From contig VXML01000034.1 in NCBI GenBank assembly GCA_009841115.1, positions 1-61,592 on the forward strand: a DNA stretch of 61,592 nt, written 5' to 3'. The DNA comes from Gemmatimonadota bacterium (GTDB taxonomy: Bacteria > Latescibacterota > UBA2968 > UBA8231). The notes under the pieces are model-generated. The model made no database searches. It saw nothing but the letters and a program-made list of their open reading frames with translations, and was not told where the DNA came from. Of the stretch, positions 9,197 to 16,895 are shown in pieces. A program made the translations under genes and the position numbers. Position 1 is the stretch's first letter. Each line of letters opens with the position of its first letter.

Positions 9197-10052
9197 CGGC
9201 TTGGTCTAAGAGGATCTGCGCCTGTCTTTGGGCGGCGATGTTTTGCAAGGTAAGCTCCGGTACGGCATCTGCCGAACTGGTTAGAGCTTGGTTGAGCAGA
9301 GATTCGTATAGCTCCCGGTCAAAAGTAATCCGAGCATAGAATTTTGCCTTGGCTACGTACACCATGAGCACCTGTCCTTTGCTGATGGCCACGGCCCGGT
9401 CGAAGTGCTCGGCGGCCTTTTCCGGGTTGCCGCCCAACATCGGCGGCAGGGCTGCGTAATAGGACCCCAAGAAGACATGGGAAGTCCCGTATTGAAAGGT
9501 CTCGTCTTGGTCCACGATCCACTGCATGAGTTTAATGACTTTGGGCAATTCGGCCAGCGCCGCCATGGATTCAAGATTGGCACTGATCCAAGCTCCCCAA
9601 CTCGAAGCGGCCCAGAACGCGACCGGCAGATCGGAGGCATCTAAGTCGTCGGTGACGCGGATAAATTCAGCATACGGCGCTTGGAGCAAGTCTGGTTGGC
9701 TAAGGCGTAGAGCAAGGGCCTTGAGGCCGTTCACCTTGCCCCGGTGATACAGGTGCTTGGCTCGTTCGGGGTCATCGACTTCGACCAAAGTGGCGTAGGA
9801 AGTATAGATCTCAGCAGCACTTAAGAGCAATTGCGGGTCTTGGGGATTGGCCACCAGCAGCCCTTCTAATAAAAGCAGAAAGGTAGGCACGCCCGAGGTG
9901 ACCAAATCCAAGTCGTCGTGGCGGGCTGTGGCCGCACTGACGTCCTCGATCAGCGACCCTACCAATGCGGACTGCAACCTAGCCGCGCACCCGAGTGGGC
10001 CAAAGGCGAGGGTCGCCAGCAAGAGTGTTGTCAAGAGGTGTTTAGCTACCAT
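9183..10052 (-). CDS. tatT: TRAP-associated TatT-family lipoprotein
   Basis: A 289-residue predicted lipoprotein (lipobox PLGCAA, Cys about 22) of the helical, TPR-like TatT family. In Treponema pallidum such proteins form a trimer that docks the cognate DctP-like protein, and the group is thought to handle hydrophobic ligands. The gene order TatT-DctP-DctQ-DctM, overlapping throughout, strongly supports a TatT-type (TPAT) TRAP transporter. The body is alpha-helical (PQDPQLLLSAAEIYTSYATL, NPEKAAEHFDRAVAIS). The aminopeptidase gene is 43 bases upstream in the same orientation and may share the transcript. Confidence 0.9.
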   Translation of the reverse strand: MVAKHLLTTLLLATLAFGPLGCAARLQSALVGSLIEDVSAATARHDDLDLVTSGVPTFLLLLEGLLVANPQDPQLLLSAAEIYTSYATLVEVDDPERAKHLYHRGKVNGLKALALRLSQPDLLQAPYAEFIRVTDDLDASDLPVAFWAASSWGAWISANLESMAALAELPKVIKLMQWIVDQDETFQYGTSHVFLGSYYAALPPMLGGNPEKAAEHFDRAVAISKGQVLMVYVAKAKFYARITFDRELYESLLNQALTSSADAVPELTLQNIAAQRQAQILLDQADDFF

Positions 10053-10095
10053 TCGGACCCAAAAAACCGGCTAAGAGGGGTTCCTCGTTGGTTTT

Positions 10096-11178
10096 CTAAC
10101 CCCTAAGTCCGCGAGTTTTGTCACTGTCCATCTCCTCTTCAGGCTCTGTCGTGACGCGTAGGCACTGCCAAGGGTTGTCGTCTTCAGCACAGTCTGCAAA
10201 AATTTCCAAGGCACTGGCCAAATTCTCGCCGTGCGCGCGATAAACAGCGGAAAAAAGTGTTAAATTGGCGTTGTAGCGACGATAAGACAAGAGACGCGCG
10301 TTGTTTAGTTCCCACTGGAGGAATCCATCGTACTGACTGTGGGTAAACTGCGTTCTTATGAGCGCAAAATCGCGCTGGCGTTGGGCAAAAACGACCTGTC
10401 TGTCGCGCAGTACAATGTTGCGAGGCAAACCGAGCGAATAGAGGCTGTCGAGCACCGCGACGGTCTCGGCCATGAAGTGCCGAAAGAGCGCCGCGTCCGC
10501 TCGACGCGCCTTGGCCTGTTGTAAGAGCGGGGTATCGGTGCCGAAGTGTTGCGCCAAGAAGAGCAGGGACCCTTGGCGACCGACGAAGGTTGCCAAGCTC
10601 TCGTTGTAATCGGTCTGCCCTGGAGCATACACGAGGGCATGCGTCAGCTCGTGGAGGATCAAATCGGCTAGTTGATCAGGTGTGTAGCCGAGCATTGAGC
10701 TGAGAATTGGATCGGAAAAAAATCCCAAGGTACTGTAGGCACTGACTGGGCGGACAATGGCATCATATCCCTCGGCGGCGAGGGCATCGCGCTGCTCGTC
10801 GGCCAAATCGCGGCGGAAGAAACCTTTATAGGGTACCTCACCGACGAGTGGAAAATCCCAAGTATAAGGCGAGAAACGGTCGGGCGGACAAGCGCTGACA
10901 TTCCAACTGATCGGGCCGCCACCCGTATCGTAGAAGGTCGTGTACTGATCGTCTGTGTTCAGACCCACGCTTTCGGCGTAGCGAAGAATGGCTTGAATCA
11001 GCTCCAGTTGTGTCCGAGTTTGCTCGGCTAAATTGGGGCGGGCAAGGAGGGTTTGGACTGATACACGCTTGTACACCACGCGGCTTTGGCCGCGGGCTAG
11101 ATGCCAATAGTAATCGAGATTGCAGCCACAAATGCCCAACAGACCAAGCCCAATGAGAACTCGAAATAAAAGAGACAT
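10096..11178 (-). CDS. Membrane-anchored putative zinc aminopeptidase
   Basis: A 360-residue predicted lipoprotein (GICGC near residue 19) of the putative aminopeptidase family PF10023. The zinc-metallopeptidase motif HELTH is at about 176-180 and the NESLATFVG segment (about 192-200) supplies the likely third ligand Glu. The family is predicted, not well proven, to be a peptidase, and should act in the periplasm on an inner or outer membrane anchor. It lies between a small unknown gene and the TRAP operon on one strand with short gaps, so joint transcription is possible. A role in feeding peptides to that transporter would be speculation. Confidence 0.82.
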   Translation of the reverse strand: MSLLFRVLIGLGLLGICGCNLDYYWHLARGQSRVVYKRVSVQTLLARPNLAEQTRTQLELIQAILRYAESVGLNTDDQYTTFYDTGGGPISWNVSACPPDRFSPYTWDFPLVGEVPYKGFFRRDLADEQRDALAAEGYDAIVRPVSAYSTLGFFSDPILSSMLGYTPDQLADLILHELTHALVYAPGQTDYNESLATFVGRQGSLLFLAQHFGTDTPLLQQAKARRADAALFRHFMAETVAVLDSLYSLGLPRNIVLRDRQVVFAQRQRDFALIRTQFTHSQYDGFLQWELNNARLLSYRRYNANLTLFSAVYRAHGENLASALEIFADCAEDDNPWQCLRVTTEPEEEMDSDKTRGLRG

Positions 11179-11229
11179 CCGCGGCCAACAGCCACTTGTG
11201 CGTCTTAATAGGAGAGCGAGCTAGCCAAC

Positions 11230-11715
11230 CTAGCGTTTGCTGACGATCTTTTCTCCATCGAAGATCACATTGCCTTCTTTGTCGAGGACGCGACCGTCGC
11301 TGGTAAACTCATACTTCATGGATTGACCCAAGGTCAAGTGGCGTTGTACTTCCTCTAAGTCTTGGTATTTCTCAATTAGCTTCTCAATCGGCCCCTCAAA
11401 CGAAGTCTGCTGCCACTTAGGCCGATTCTTGTTGTGGGCGGCCCGCTCTTCAGCCGTCATAATGGGCAGACGCTCGGCAGCGGGAGTGAACCGCCCGGCC
11501 ATAGCCTGTTGGCGGCGGTATTTCTCGTGGCGCTTTTCCGACTCGGTCAGCATTTCCTCGGGAATGGTTTCGAAGCCGGTGTCTTGGTCCGCTCCTTGTT
11601 CCCGGCGTTTTTGCTGCTCTTCTTGGACCTCGCGCGAAAGACGCTGTTGGCGCTCGTGGTCCAAGCTAGTGTCGGTACCTAATCTCCGCAATACATGTCG
11701 CGCGGCCTTGTTCAT
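11230..11715 (-). CDS. Charged hypothetical protein
   Basis: I do not recognise this 161-residue protein. It is very hydrophilic, rich in Glu, Arg, Lys and Gln, without signal peptide or membrane segment. The first 90 residues are probably a long helix or coiled coil; the C-terminal 50 residues contain a short FTSDGRVLDKEGNVIFDGEKI stretch that looks like a beta hairpin pair. A GGGAGG sequence lies 12-16 bases before the ATG. Coding use resembles its neighbours and the frame is uninterrupted, so it is likely a real gene, transcribed away from mreB and toward the aminopeptidase gene. Confidence 0.65.
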   Translation of the reverse strand: MNKAARHVLRRLGTDTSLDHERQQRLSREVQEEQQKRREQGADQDTGFETIPEEMLTESEKRHEKYRRQQAMAGRFTPAAERLPIMTAEERAAHNKNRPKWQQTSFEGPIEKLIEKYQDLEEVQRHLTLGQSMKYEFTSDGRVLDKEGNVIFDGEKIVSKR

Positions 11716-11796
11716 AGGAATGGGCTACCTCCCTGAAAATTGCGTGCAGTGTGTTCACAATTGGCTAGCGCTAGAAAATATAAGGGGGCGGATGAT

Positions 11797-11826
11797 TTGG
11801 CAAATCCAAATCACCTTGGTTATTAT
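11797..11826 (+). promoter_or_regulatory. mreB promoter
   Basis: TTGGCA at 11797-11802 and TATTAT at 11821-11826 with an 18-base spacer, about 90 bases before the mreB ATG, within the 200-base spacer between the divergent hypothetical gene and mreB. The rest of that spacer holds no recognisable gene. Confidence 0.6.
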
Positions 11827-11915
11827 AGATAGATACCAACGGATGCTCTTGATGCCGGGGAGCTCAATACCAAGGCTATAGAGTCGAGATTTAACTTTTT
11901 GGATGGAGATACAGA

Positions 11916-12935
11916 ATGAGCGTTTTTTCGCGTTTTTTTTCGCATGAAATAGGTATAGACTTGGGCACCGCCAATACCTTGGTGTATGTCAAAGGCAAGG
12001 GAATCGTCCTCAACGAACCCTCGGTTGTCGCCCGCCAAGTCTCCACCCAAAAAGTTATTGCCGTCGGCGCTGAGGCCAAGGAAATGATGGGGCGTGAAAA
12101 CGCTGGGATTCAAATAATTCGCCCCTTGAAAGACGGTGTTATTGCCGATTTTGAAGTTACCGAAGAGATGATTCGCAGCTTTATCCGCAAAGTAAAAAAG
12201 AACAAACTTTTTGTGCGGCCCAAGATCGTAGTAGCGGTCCCGGCAGGCAGCACTGAAGTAGAGAAGCGGGCCGTGCGAAACTCCTGCGAGCGCGTGGGGG
12301 CCAGAGAAGTCCATCTGGTCAGCGAGCCGATGGCCGCAGCTATCGGCATGGGATTGCCCGTTCACCAGGCCGTCGGCTCAATGGTTATCGATATTGGTGG
12401 CGGGACGACGGAGGTTGCCGTAATTGCCCTTTCAGGTCTAGTCGAACACGAGTCGCTGCGGGTGGCTGGGGAAGCTATGGATCAGTCAATTTCCGAGTGG
12501 ATGCGCAGAAAGCACAACCTGCTTATTGGCATCCAAGGTGCCGAGAACATCAAGTGGAAAATCGGGTCGGCAACGGAGTTGGAGACAGAAGAGAGTATGC
12601 CGGTGCGTGGCCGCGACACCGTAGCCGGACTACCCAAAGTCATGCAAGTAGATTCAGTTGAGATACGAGAAGCCTTATCTGGCTCTGTAGCTCAAATTGT
12701 CGCCAGCGTGCGCAGGGTGCTGGAGAGGATGCCGCCCGAATTGGCGGCAGATATCCTCGATAGGGGCATGGTGCTCTGCGGTGGTGGAAGCATGCTGCGG
12801 GGGCTGAGGGAACACCTGCTTGAGGCGACGAATTTGCCTACGTATGTCGATAGTGAAGACCCCCTCTCGGCCGTGGTACGAGGCAATGCCCGCATTCTCG
12901 AAGAGTTTGATAACTACCGCCAAGTTTTACTCTAA
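11916..12935 (+). CDS. mreB: Rod-shape actin homologue MreB
   Basis: Bacterial actin that forms membrane-associated filaments guiding lateral cell-wall synthesis. The 339-residue protein has all actin-fold phosphate loops: GIDLGTANTLVYVKGKG near residue 12, the VIDIGGGTTEVAVI loop, and the adenosine motif MVLCGGGSMLRGL near 285. The N-terminal MSVFSRFFSHE can act as the membrane-binding helix. mreC follows 7 bases later. Presence of MreBC predicts rod-shaped cells. Confidence 0.97.
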   Translation: MSVFSRFFSHEIGIDLGTANTLVYVKGKGIVLNEPSVVARQVSTQKVIAVGAEAKEMMGRENAGIQIIRPLKDGVIADFEVTEEMIRSFIRKVKKNKLFVRPKIVVAVPAGSTEVEKRAVRNSCERVGAREVHLVSEPMAAAIGMGLPVHQAVGSMVIDIGGGTTEVAVIALSGLVEHESLRVAGEAMDQSISEWMRRKHNLLIGIQGAENIKWKIGSATELETEESMPVRGRDTVAGLPKVMQVDSVEIREALSGSVAQIVASVRRVLERMPPELAADILDRGMVLCGGGSMLRGLREHLLEATNLPTYVDSEDPLSAVVRGNARILEEFDNYRQVLL

Positions 12936-12942
12936 CTGAGTT

Positions 12943-13704
12943 ATGACCAATACTCGGGAGCTCATCGTCATTGGACTCGCTTTTGCCTGCGCCTTGATCT
13001 TGATGGGCTTACCTACATCCTATAAGACCTCTATCGCCGAGCGCTGTCAAGCCGGTTTAGCGGCATCAGGACAAGCACTATTTTCGCGCGTCATCCACTC
13101 TACGCGTAACGAAGAAAAAAGCCGTTTTCTCCTGACTCAAAACGTAGCCCTAGCCCTTGACAACATGCAGCTCCGGGAAGCTGGATGGGAAAATATGCGC
13201 CTGCGCAAGGCTCTATCCTTTCGGCCTCTAGACGGGGGCAGGCGCGTTATTTCTGCCGAGGTGATCGGCCGCGACCCCGACCACATATACGACGCGATCG
13301 TCATCAACGTTGGTCGCGACCACGGCGTAGATAAGGATATGTCCGTGGTGACACCTGAAGGGCTCGTCGGTCACATTGCCCAAGTCGGTGGATCGGACTC
13401 GGTCGTGCAGTTGTTGATGCGCACGAGAGTGAGTGCTTTGATCCAAGCCACGCGTGCCCAAGGCATCGTCTCGTGGATCGACGGCCAGTTCCGGTTGCGA
13501 TTCGTCGAATCGAGCAACTTGGTGCGGGAGGGCGATTTAGTCGTATCATCGGGGTTGGGTGGGCGATATCCCAAGGGCATACCGATTGGCACGGTGGTGG
13601 CGGTGAATCAGGAGAAACGAGCCCCGGTCTTTTTGCGGGTTGTCCTCAAGTCGATTGTGGATTTCTCTGTCCTCGAAGAGGTTTTTGTACTCGGCAAAGA
13701 CTAA
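12943..13704 (+). CDS. mreC: Rod-shape protein MreC
   Basis: Bitopic periplasmic scaffold that links MreB filaments to penicillin-binding proteins. It has an N-terminal membrane helix (about 8-25), a coiled-coil segment around LALDNMQLREAGWENMRLRKAL, then the double beta-barrel core with VIGRDPDHIYDAIVINVGRDHGV and GLVGHIAQVG motifs. At 253 residues it is slightly short. mreD, which usually follows, is absent: the next gene is HU behind its own promoter. Confidence 0.95.
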   Translation: MTNTRELIVIGLAFACALILMGLPTSYKTSIAERCQAGLAASGQALFSRVIHSTRNEEKSRFLLTQNVALALDNMQLREAGWENMRLRKALSFRPLDGGRRVISAEVIGRDPDHIYDAIVINVGRDHGVDKDMSVVTPEGLVGHIAQVGGSDSVVQLLMRTRVSALIQATRAQGIVSWIDGQFRLRFVESSNLVREGDLVVSSGLGGRYPKGIPIGTVVAVNQEKRAPVFLRVVLKSIVDFSVLEEVFVLGKD

Positions 13705-13720
13705 GAGGGTGATGCTCTCC

Positions 13721-13749
13721 TTGACAGAGCATAAGCCATGCCATATCCT
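13721..13749 (+). promoter_or_regulatory. Promoter for the HU / mS38-like / tRNA unit
   Basis: A consensus-like TTGACA (13721-13726), a 17-base spacer and TATCCT (13744-13749) lie between mreC and HU. The -35 overlaps the loop of a small palindrome ATGCTCT...AGAGCAT. This gives the HU gene its own start and separates it from mreBC. Confidence 0.7.
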
Positions 13750-13811
13750 TTAAAGCTATCTGTTGGCGTGATAGTTACGCAATTTCAACCCATCCGAATG
13801 AGAGTGTGGTC

Positions 13812-14153
13812 TTGACGAAAGCTGATATCGTGCGTCTAATCGCCGAGGGAACAGGGCTTACCAAGACGGATACTGCGGCTGTGGTCGATGGCTTTATTGA
13901 ATCCGTAGTCAAGGCTTTGGAACGGGAAGATCACATTGAGATTCGTGGTTTTGGCACCTTCAAAGTCGTCGAGCGGGCACCGCGCATTGGTCGCAATCCA
14001 CGCACGGGTGCCGAAGTAAAAATCGCCGGTCGCAAGGTCCCGACATTCAAGCCCTCAAAGGAATTGCGGGCGCGTGTCAACGGGGGAAATGCAGAGGACA
14101 AAGGTCCAGGAGATAGAAAAGATGCCCTGTGGCAGGAAGAGAAAGCGGCATAA
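13812..14153 (+). CDS. HU-family DNA-binding protein (copy 1)
   Basis: Histone-like dimer that bends and compacts DNA. The TTG at 13812 is chosen because it gives the family start MTKADIV and has GAGAG 7 bases upstream; a GTG two codons earlier is the alternative. The arm signature EIRGFGTFKVVERAPRIGRNPRTG is intact. A hydrophilic tail of about 20 residues follows the conserved KELRARVNG end, and the next gene begins inside it. A second HU gene at 57326 lacks this tail. The tail may simply result from sharing bases with the downstream micro-gene. Confidence 0.94.
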   Translation: MTKADIVRLIAEGTGLTKTDTAAVVDGFIESVVKALEREDHIEIRGFGTFKVVERAPRIGRNPRTGAEVKIAGRKVPTFKPSKELRARVNGGNAEDKGPGDRKDALWQEEKAA

Positions 14154-14214
14154 GATCGCTACGCACAAGCGCAAGAAGAGACTGCGCAAGAATCGACACA
14201 AGAAGAACATCTAG
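14122..14214 (+). CDS. 30-residue mS38/COX24-like ribosomal protein
   Basis: A very basic micro-protein of 30 residues containing RKRKRHKIATHKRKKRL, which matches the AURKAIP1/COX24 C-terminal domain. That domain is the core of mitochondrial ribosomal protein mS38, and short bacterial forms occur in the FCB group. Start evidence is strong: ATG at 14122 with AGGAG at 14108-14112. The first 32 bases overlap the HU reading frame in another phase. Expected role: a small-subunit protein bound to 16S rRNA near the decoding centre, by analogy with mS38. Its place just before tRNA genes, behind the HU promoter, fits a translation-related transcript. Confidence 0.85.
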   Translation: MPCGRKRKRHKIATHKRKKRLRKNRHKKNI

Positions 14215-14219
14215 GCTAG

Positions 14220-14296
14220 GGGCTAATAGCTCAGCTGGATAGAGCGCCGGTCTCCGGAACCGGAGGTCCCAGGTTCGAATCCTGGTTAGCTCACCA
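14220..14296 (+). tRNA. tRNA-Arg (anticodon CCG)
   Basis: Full cloverleaf by eye: acceptor GGGCTAA/TTAGCTC with one G-U pair, D stem GCTC/GAGC, anticodon stem CCGGT/ACCGG with loop CTCCGGA (anticodon CCG, reads CGG), T stem CCAGG/CCTGG around TTCGAAT. The CCA end is encoded. It begins 5 bases after the micro-gene stop. Confidence 0.96.
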
Positions 14297-14329
14297 TTTT
14301 GTCGCCAGAGTATGGTCGGATAATTGAGT

Positions 14330-14407
14330 CGGGGTGTGGCGCAGCCCGGCTAGCGCGCTTCCTTGGGGTGGAAGAGGTCGCTGGTTCAAATCCAGTCACC
14401 CCGACCA
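14330..14407 (+). tRNA. tRNA-Pro (anticodon GGG)
   Basis: Acceptor CGGGGTG/CACCCCG, D stem GCGC/GCGC, anticodon stem CTTCC/GGAAG with loop TTGGGGT (anticodon GGG, reads CCC and CCU), T stem GCTGG/CCAGT with loop TTCAAAT, encoded CCA. The body is nearly identical to the next tRNA-Pro, so the pair arose by tandem duplication. Confidence 0.96.
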
Positions 14408-14450
14408 TTTTTACGGTAGTATAGAGATCGCCGCTTCTGCTTGTCCACGT

Positions 14451-14528
14451 CGGGGTGTAGCGCAGCCCGGCTAGCGCACCTGCTTCGGGAGCAGGGGGTC
14501 GCCGGTTCAAATCCGGCCACCCCGACCA
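14451..14528 (+). tRNA. tRNA-Pro (anticodon CGG)
   Basis: Acceptor CGGGGTG/CACCCCG, anticodon stem CCTGC/GCAGG with loop TTCGGGA (anticodon CGG, reads CCG), T stem GCCGG/CCGGC, encoded CCA. Shares its D arm and acceptor with the preceding tRNA-Pro. Confidence 0.96.
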
Positions 14529-14532
14529 CTAA

Positions 14533-14574
14533 TTAAGTCCCTGTGAGCTTTTGACTTACAGGGACTTAATTTAT
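14533..14574 (+). terminator. Terminator after the tRNA cluster
   Basis: Perfect 12-base inverted repeat TTAAGTCCCTGT / ACAGGGACTTAA with a 13-base loop, then TTTATTT. It closes the HU-tRNA unit 4 bases after the last CCA and 15 bases before ychF. Confidence 0.85.
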
Positions 14575-14588
14575 TTGCGATATGAGGT

Positions 14589-15680
14589 ATGGCTCTTTCT
14601 ATCGGCATAATCGGCTTGCCCAATGTGGGCAAATCAACGCTCTTCAATGCGCTGACAGGAGATGGGGCCGAGGTATCTAATTACCCATTTTGCACAGTGG
14701 GCCCCAATGTAGGCACCGTCGAGGTGCCGGATCTGCGCTTGGAGCGGCTAAGCGAGGTCATTCAACCGCAATCTACAACGCCTACGAGCATCCGATTTGT
14801 CGATATTGCCGGGCTGGTGCGGGGCGCGAACCAAGGGGCCGGGTTGGGCAATCAATTCCTCGCCCACATCAGAGATGTCGATGCCCTAGTTCACGTGGTG
14901 CGCTGTTTTGATGACGCGCAAATAAGCCATGTAGATGGGGCGATTGACCCCTTGCGCGATATTGAGACGATTGAAACGGAGTTGCTGCTGGCCGATTTGG
15001 CGGTGATGGAAAAAGCCGTGCCCCATCTAGACAAAGTGGTCCGCTCTGAGCCGCGTAGCCTACGAGCCTACGAGCTGGCGACCTGCGCCAAGGTCTTAGA
15101 GGGATTGCAGCGCGGAATGAGCGCGGCGGCGATAGGATTGACCCCAGAAGAAAGGGACGCACTCGCTGCGTATAGCTTGCTAACGGCAAAGCCGGTGCTT
15201 TATGCGGCCAACGTCAGAGAAGTAGAAGCTGACGCGCCGGGGCCGTGGGTGGATCGGCTAGTCGAATGCTATGGAGCGGACCAAGTGCTGGTCGTCTCGG
15301 CGCAGTTCGAGGCGGAAGTGGCCGGTCTGGGCCAAGAGGAGAGAGCGGAATTCGTCCGGGAATTGGGGCTGGAACACGGAGGGATAGAGCGCTTAGTCCA
15401 GGCCGGATACAAGCTGCTGGATCTGATTACCTTCTACACGCTTGCCAACGGCAAGCTACAGGCTTGGCAGTTGCCGCGCGGGGAAAAAATACCTAAAGCA
15501 GCTGGACGGATCCACACGGACATGGAGAAGGGGTTTATCCGCGCCGAGCTAGCCTCTTGGGAGCAGCTAATTACTATGGGGGGATGGGCACCGCTGAAAG
15601 CAGCCGGACAATTGCGCAGCGAAGGCCGGGATTACGTTGTCGCTGATGGGGATGTCATCACCTTTCTTTTTAAGGCTTGA
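14589..15680 (+). CDS. ychF: Obg-like ATPase YchF
   Basis: Universally conserved ribosome-associated P-loop protein (OLA1 in eukaryotes), usually preferring ATP to GTP. The 363-residue protein has G1 GLPNVGKSTLFN, G3 DIAGLVRGA, and in place of the GTP-specific NKxD a divergent ANVRE, as expected for an ATPase. The C-terminal TGS-like domain ends in the family pattern YVVADGDVITFLFKA. An ATG start follows ATGAGGT. It stands alone between a terminator and the BMC operon promoter. Confidence 0.97.
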   Translation: MALSIGIIGLPNVGKSTLFNALTGDGAEVSNYPFCTVGPNVGTVEVPDLRLERLSEVIQPQSTTPTSIRFVDIAGLVRGANQGAGLGNQFLAHIRDVDALVHVVRCFDDAQISHVDGAIDPLRDIETIETELLLADLAVMEKAVPHLDKVVRSEPRSLRAYELATCAKVLEGLQRGMSAAAIGLTPEERDALAAYSLLTAKPVLYAANVREVEADAPGPWVDRLVECYGADQVLVVSAQFEAEVAGLGQEERAEFVRELGLEHGGIERLVQAGYKLLDLITFYTLANGKLQAWQLPRGEKIPKAAGRIHTDMEKGFIRAELASWEQLITMGGWAPLKAAGQLRSEGRDYVVADGDVITFLFKA

Positions 15681-15718
15681 GGCCCAGAAAAATTGCCTTG
15701 GAGAACGCGTTTTGTGTT

Positions 15719-15747
15719 TTGACGGAAGGTGTTAGGTCGCCTATCTT
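15719..15747 (+). promoter_or_regulatory. Promoter of the BMC-aldolase operon
   Basis: TTGACG (15719-15724), 17-base spacer, TATCTT (15742-15747), about 30 bases before the BMC-H ATG. It shows the shell-protein gene heads its own transcript and is not read through from ychF only. Confidence 0.65.
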
Positions 15748-15777
15748 CTGCCGTCTAAATAAGAGCGAAACAGACCA

Positions 15778-16071
15778 ATGGGACGCGCCTTGGGCATGAT
15801 TGAAACCCGCGGCTGGGTGGCTATGGTCGAAGCGGCAGACGCGATGGTCAAAGCCGCTGCGGTCGAGGTAGTCGGCTGGCAGCAAGTAGGCGGTGGGCTA
15901 GTCTCGGTCATCGTCCGCGGAGATGTGGCCGCTGTGCGTGCAGCTACGGAAGCTGGTGCCGTGGCCGCAGCGAGTGCCGGTGAAATAGTCGCACTCAGCA
16001 TCATTCCCCGGCCGCATGAGAGCACGGAAACTGCCTTATCCCTAATCCACCCCCCGGCAACTGCATGGTAA
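15778..16071 (+). CDS. Bacterial microcompartment shell protein (BMC-H)
   Basis: A single BMC domain of 97 residues that should form flat hexamers tiling a protein-bounded organelle. It follows the PduA/EutM pattern closely: [20 protein letters not shown], the pore loop VGGGLV (about 42-47), [14 protein letters not shown] and the terminal IPRPHE. No other shell genes (pentameric BMC-P or trimeric BMC-T) lie within 15 kb on either side. It overlaps the flippase-like gene by 7 bases, and the aldolase follows in the same unit. The pore loop carries three glycines and no charged side chain, suggesting passage of small polar metabolites. Confidence 0.95.
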   Translation: MGRALGMIETRGWVAMVEAADAMVKAAAVEVVGWQQVGGGLVSVIVRGDVAAVRAATEAGAVAAASAGEIVALSIIPRPHESTETALSLIHPPATAW

Positions 16072-16895
16072 TTTGGGCAAAAATCATCTTGGCAACGGCC
16101 CTCCTCGGCTGGGCTGTATGGTACCTTGAGCCGGCTGGGTTGCTTGCAGCCCTTGGGCAGGTTGGGAGGGATAAAGTGTTCATCTGCGGGGTCATTGCCC
16201 TAGTGGGCATCGGCGTGCAATGGATGAAGTGGCAGCTATTGTTGCGCGACCAAATCCCTGAGGCCAACAGGCGCGATGCGCTCTATTCGTTGCTGGGTGG
16301 TGCCGCCCTCGGTCTGGTGACTCCGAGCCGTTTGGGCGAGTTGGGCCGCGGCGTTTTCTTGGGGCGGAGCCGGGCCAAGGCTGCGTTGCTGACAGCCGTG
16401 GACAAGTTGAGTTCGGCCGCGGTCACGTTGGGGTTGGGGGCCGTAGCCGCATGGATTTTATGGCCCCAACTCAGGGGCTTTTTGCTGTTGCTGTTCTGTA
16501 TCCTTGGCGCGCTGCTGTATTGGGGCTGGTGCCGCCGGAAAGCAAGCGGGCCAATTGCATGGGGGGCTATCGCTGGGTTATCCGTCTTGTTCAACGTGGT
16601 ATTCATGGCGCAGTTTTTCTATTTAGTCACCGCCAGTGTGGCTGCCAACTCAGCAGTTGTGCTGGCGGTGCCGGTGATATTTGCTCTGAAAACCCTGCTG
16701 CCCTTGGGGTTTTTGGATCTAGGAGTTCGCGAGGCCGCGGCCATTCTGGTGTTTAGCAGCTTGGGCTTAGAGCCGCAACCTGCTTTTGTGGCCAGCATCC
16801 TGATTTTTGTCTGCAATGTGTGCTTACCGGCTAGCTTGGGCTGGCTGTGGATTGGTAGCCGCCGATTGCGGATGATGGGAAAGGGCGCCCTATGA
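16065..16895 (+). CDS. Flippase-like (LPG synthase TM-type) membrane protein
   Basis: An integral membrane protein of 276 residues with about 7-8 hydrophobic segments. It resembles the UPF0104 / lysylphosphatidylglycerol synthase membrane domain (PF03706): [29 protein letters not shown] (the conserved G-E-xxR segment) and a late [20 protein letters not shown] helix pair. Such proteins are suspected lipid or lipid-linked sugar flippases; function here is unproven. It overlaps BMC-H upstream (7 bases) and the aldolase downstream (ATGA), which is odd company for a shell protein. Confidence 0.82.
   Translation: MVIWAKIILATALLGWAVWYLEPAGLLAALGQVGRDKVFICGVIALVGIGVQWMKWQLLLRDQIPEANRRDALYSLLGGAALGLVTPSRLGELGRGVFLGRSRAKAALLTAVDKLSSAAVTLGLGAVAAWILWPQLRGFLLLLFCILGALLYWGWCRRKASGPIAWGAIAGLSVLFNVVFMAQFFYLVTASVAANSAVVLAVPVIFALKTLLPLGFLDLGVREAAAILVFSSLGLEPQPAFVASILIFVCNVCLPASLGWLWIGSRRLRMMGKGAL

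Noticed and set aside
14330..14528. Near-identical tRNA-Pro copies as integration att sites
   Set aside because: The two differ in anticodon and anticodon stem, are both intact, and no integrase or foreign segment lies between them.
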